Origin: Paramagnetospirillum marisnigri
GTDB taxonomy: Bacteria > Pseudomonadota > Alphaproteobacteria > Rhodospirillales > Magnetospirillaceae
Reading direction: 5' to 3'
Assembly: GCF_001650715.1 (NCBI RefSeq)
Contig: NZ_LWQT01000028.1
Coordinates: 87,055-151,054, forward strand
Length of the DNA: 64,000 bases
The position numbers and the translations under genes are program-made. Shown here one piece after another: positions 62,192 through 64,000 of the stretch (positions are counted from its first letter, which is position 1; every line of letters begins with the position of its first letter). Below the pieces are notes generated by a model, which made no database searches, was not told where the DNA came from, and saw only the letters and a program-made list of their open reading frames with translations.

Positions 62192-63493
62192 ATGGCTTCA
62201 AAATTTCTCCGTGAATTGGAACTGATCAGCGGCACGGCGAAGGACGGCTGGGAGGTCAGGCTTGATCTTCTTGAGCAGATGCAGAACCTCATAATTCTCG
62301 TCCAAAGCCATCAGATCGTTTTCATCAATCCCGCAGGGCTACGCTGGCTTGGGTACGAAAAATCGGTGCTTTTGGAATCTGAAATTGGCGGGCTCTTTCA
62401 CCCTGATTATGCCGATCTTGTCGGTCTGGGCCTCGAATTGCTTGCTGAAGAGCAGGTGATTCCCCTGAAGCTTCTGCACCGGGATGGCTTGGAAATTGAT
62501 GTGGAAATGTGGGTCAACCGCCTGGGGATGCCCGGTGAAGAGATATTCATCATTGAGGCCCGCAATATCTCGGATCATCTGAAGTCGGCCCGTGCCTTGC
62601 GGGCACGAGAGCAGTGGCTTGAAGGGATCATCAATACCGTGGCTGACGGTATCGTCACCGTCGATAAAAACGGCATCGTTCAGACCTTCAATCCCGCCGC
62701 CGAACGCATCTTTGATTTCAAGGCCGACGAAGTTATCGGCAAGAGCATCCGACAATTGGTTCCTGATCCCGTTGCCAAGAAGTTGGGCCAGGAGGCTGGG
62801 CAGGGCTGGCATGACATATTGTCGATGGGAGAGGAATTGATGGGGATGCGGAAGGATGGCGTCGCCTTCCCCATGGAAGCTTCGGTCAGCGAAATGCAGC
62901 AAGGCGAAGGGGTCGCTTATGCCAGCGTGGTGCGAGACATCACGGCACGCAAACGTGCCGAAGAGCATATTCGGCACCTTGCACACCATGATTCTCTGAC
63001 TGGCCTTCCCAACAGGTTTTTGTTTGGAGACCGTCTGGAAGCCGCTATCACGCGAGCGGATCGGCATCAGACACGGATTGCCTTGGTGTTCATCGACCTC
63101 AATAAGTTCAAGCCGGTCAATGATACATACGGACATGCAGTCGGAGATATGGTCCTTATCGGCGTTGCCAAGAGGCTGAGCAACTGCCTGAGAAAGACCG
63201 ATACGGTAGCCAGGATTGGCGGTGATGAGTTCGTAGCCATTCTGGAGGAAATTTCAGGTGAGAAGGAGATTCGCAGGTTAGTCGGCAAGATCATGGTTGC
63301 TGTCTCATCACCGGAAACCATAGATGGCGTTGAACCCAGTCTGGGGGCCAGCCTCGGCATTGCTCTTTATCCAGATGACTCAACAGAGTCGATAGATTTG
63401 ATCGATAAGGCGGATAAGGCGATGTACTTGGCGAAACGCACCGGAGGGGTGTGCCTCTTTCCAGATATTCTGTGGGAAGTCGAGAAATCTTGA
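62192..63493 (+). CDS. PAS-PAS-GGDEF diguanylate cyclase
   Basis: About 433 residues from ATG 62192, with AGGAAG upstream. Two PAS domains (about 20-130 and 145-255; NPAGLRWLGYEKSVLL and NPAAERIFDFKADEVIG) precede a GGDEF domain. HHDSLTGLPNRFLFGDRL opens it, RIGGDEFVAIL is the active site, and RKTD nine residues before it is a standard c-di-GMP inhibitory site. It turns two GTP into c-di-GMP in the cytoplasm, controlled by a PAS-bound signal. No transmembrane helix and no EAL domain. It might set the level of adhesin or glycan expression, but no direct link is visible. Confidence 0.92.
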   Translation: MASKFLRELELISGTAKDGWEVRLDLLEQMQNLIILVQSHQIVFINPAGLRWLGYEKSVLLESEIGGLFHPDYADLVGLGLELLAEEQVIPLKLLHRDGLEIDVEMWVNRLGMPGEEIFIIEARNISDHLKSARALRAREQWLEGIINTVADGIVTVDKNGIVQTFNPAAERIFDFKADEVIGKSIRQLVPDPVAKKLGQEAGQGWHDILSMGEELMGMRKDGVAFPMEASVSEMQQGEGVAYASVVRDITARKRAEEHIRHLAHHDSLTGLPNRFLFGDRLEAAITRADRHQTRIALVFIDLNKFKPVNDTYGHAVGDMVLIGVAKRLSNCLRKTDTVARIGGDEFVAILEEISGEKEIRRLVGKIMVAVSSPETIDGVEPSLGASLGIALYPDDSTESIDLIDKADKAMYLAKRTGGVCLFPDILWEVEKS

Positions 63494-63663
63494 GGAGGCC
63501 AACCGACGGCACTATTACGCCCTCAAACAATTGGCTGAGTTTGGTATTTTTTCGTCGAAAATGAGAAGGGTGCAACGGCCTTCGATATTTTTCGTCCCGA
63601 GAGTCGATATCGTGCCTCCCATCGCCGCTGCACCGCAAAAGATCGTTGCAGCGTTAATTATTA

Positions 63664-63713
63664 TTTAACCCGAACCTATTCGGAGGTATGATTTATACAT
63701 CATTAGTATGATG
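63664..63713 (+). promoter_or_regulatory. Possible promoter with two inverted repeats
   Basis: TTTAAC (63664-63669), a 17-base spacer and TATGAT (63687-63692). The spacer contains CCGAA-CCTA-TTCGG (63670-63683). A second inverted repeat, CATCAT-TAGT-ATGATG, lies at 63698-63713. Both could be operator sites for the downstream small gene. Confidence 0.4.
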
Positions 63714-63745
63714 GCGACCCGTGTTGGGCGGGGAAGGAGTCCAAA

Positions 63746-63958
63746 ATGTGCGACACCTTAGCCGAAGCACCCATGCCAATCAGGGAGGCCGTAATTCCGA
63801 TCCTGTATGAGATGGAATTTCCCAACATGATGGCCTGTTACGGCTACTTGCTGGAATGCGGTACGCATCGTTGCTTGTTGACTGGCATTCGGCAGTGGAT
63901 GAACGAAAAATGCCATTTCTGCGATGTCTGCGGCCGACTGGAAAATCCGCCAAGTTAG
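63746..63958 (+). CDS. Small Cys-containing protein
   Basis: A 70-residue protein. GGAAGGAG lies just upstream of the ATG, so it is likely expressed. The end has CHFCDVCGR, two closely spaced Cys pairs that may bind zinc, and the middle CYGYLLECGTHRCL adds three more Cys. It is the last gene in the window. No family is recognised. Confidence 0.55.
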   Translation: MCDTLAEAPMPIREAVIPILYEMEFPNMMACYGYLLECGTHRCLLTGIRQWMNEKCHFCDVCGRLENPPS

Positions 63959-64000
63959 GAGCCGGGCAGCAGCCCCCGACTAAATCATAAACAGGCTATC

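Overview
The window is high-GC DNA from an alphaproteobacterium, most likely a Magnetospirillum-like Rhodospirillales. That placement rests on codon use and family content and was not checked by a search. Nearly all of it, about 1 to 56 kb, is a cell-surface glycosylation and decoration locus. The last 6 kb (from about 57.9 kb) looks like an inserted, lower-GC accessory segment.

Layout: (a) 1-4581 holds the tail of one TPR/GT41 glycosyltransferase and a minus-strand operon of an RmlC-type sugar epimerase, an extended SDR and a TPR-GT41 enzyme. (b) 4723-24242 is a long plus-strand run of GT41 enzymes with many ATGA start/stop overlaps. RmlA, a TPR protein with two membrane helices and a lipoprotein are mixed in. 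(c) 24318-30805 carries a lipoprotein alpha/beta-hydrolase and a giant autotransporter adhesin. Its passenger has seventeen 73-residue repeats, and a strong terminator follows. (d) 30929-44964 has more TPR-GT41 genes, including one protein with two complete GT41 modules, a TPR-CmcI-like methyltransferase fusion, a sugar C-methyltransferase, a DegT-type aminotransferase and two tandem methyltransferases. (e) 44961-55932 has an HMW1C-like N-glycosyltransferase, two paralogous polytopic membrane proteins, an FkbM methyltransferase, two acyltransferase-3 proteins and a heparinase-like protein. (f) 55921-57905 has an acetoacetate-decarboxylase-family protein and dprA, whose C-terminus looks replaced. 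(g) 58016-61599 has eight small minus-strand genes of a mobile-element type with a hairpin-rich leader. (h) A PAS-PAS-GGDEF diguanylate cyclase and a small Cys-containing protein follow.

Working model (inference): RmlA, RmlC, the SDR, the aminotransferase and the C-methyltransferase make a modified dTDP-sugar. Cytoplasmic GT41 enzymes transfer sugars to protein, probably including the Asn/Ser/Thr-rich adhesin before its export. Methyl- and acyltransferases then elaborate the glycans. Thirteen TPR-GT41 genes (fourteen GT41 domains) plus one HMW1C-like enzyme in one locus is exceptional. The TPR-GT41 enzymes split into two active-site classes. One keeps the Lys that contacts UDP in OGT. The other has Arg at that place and an I-P-L-W-M-G motif, which may mean a different donor sugar.
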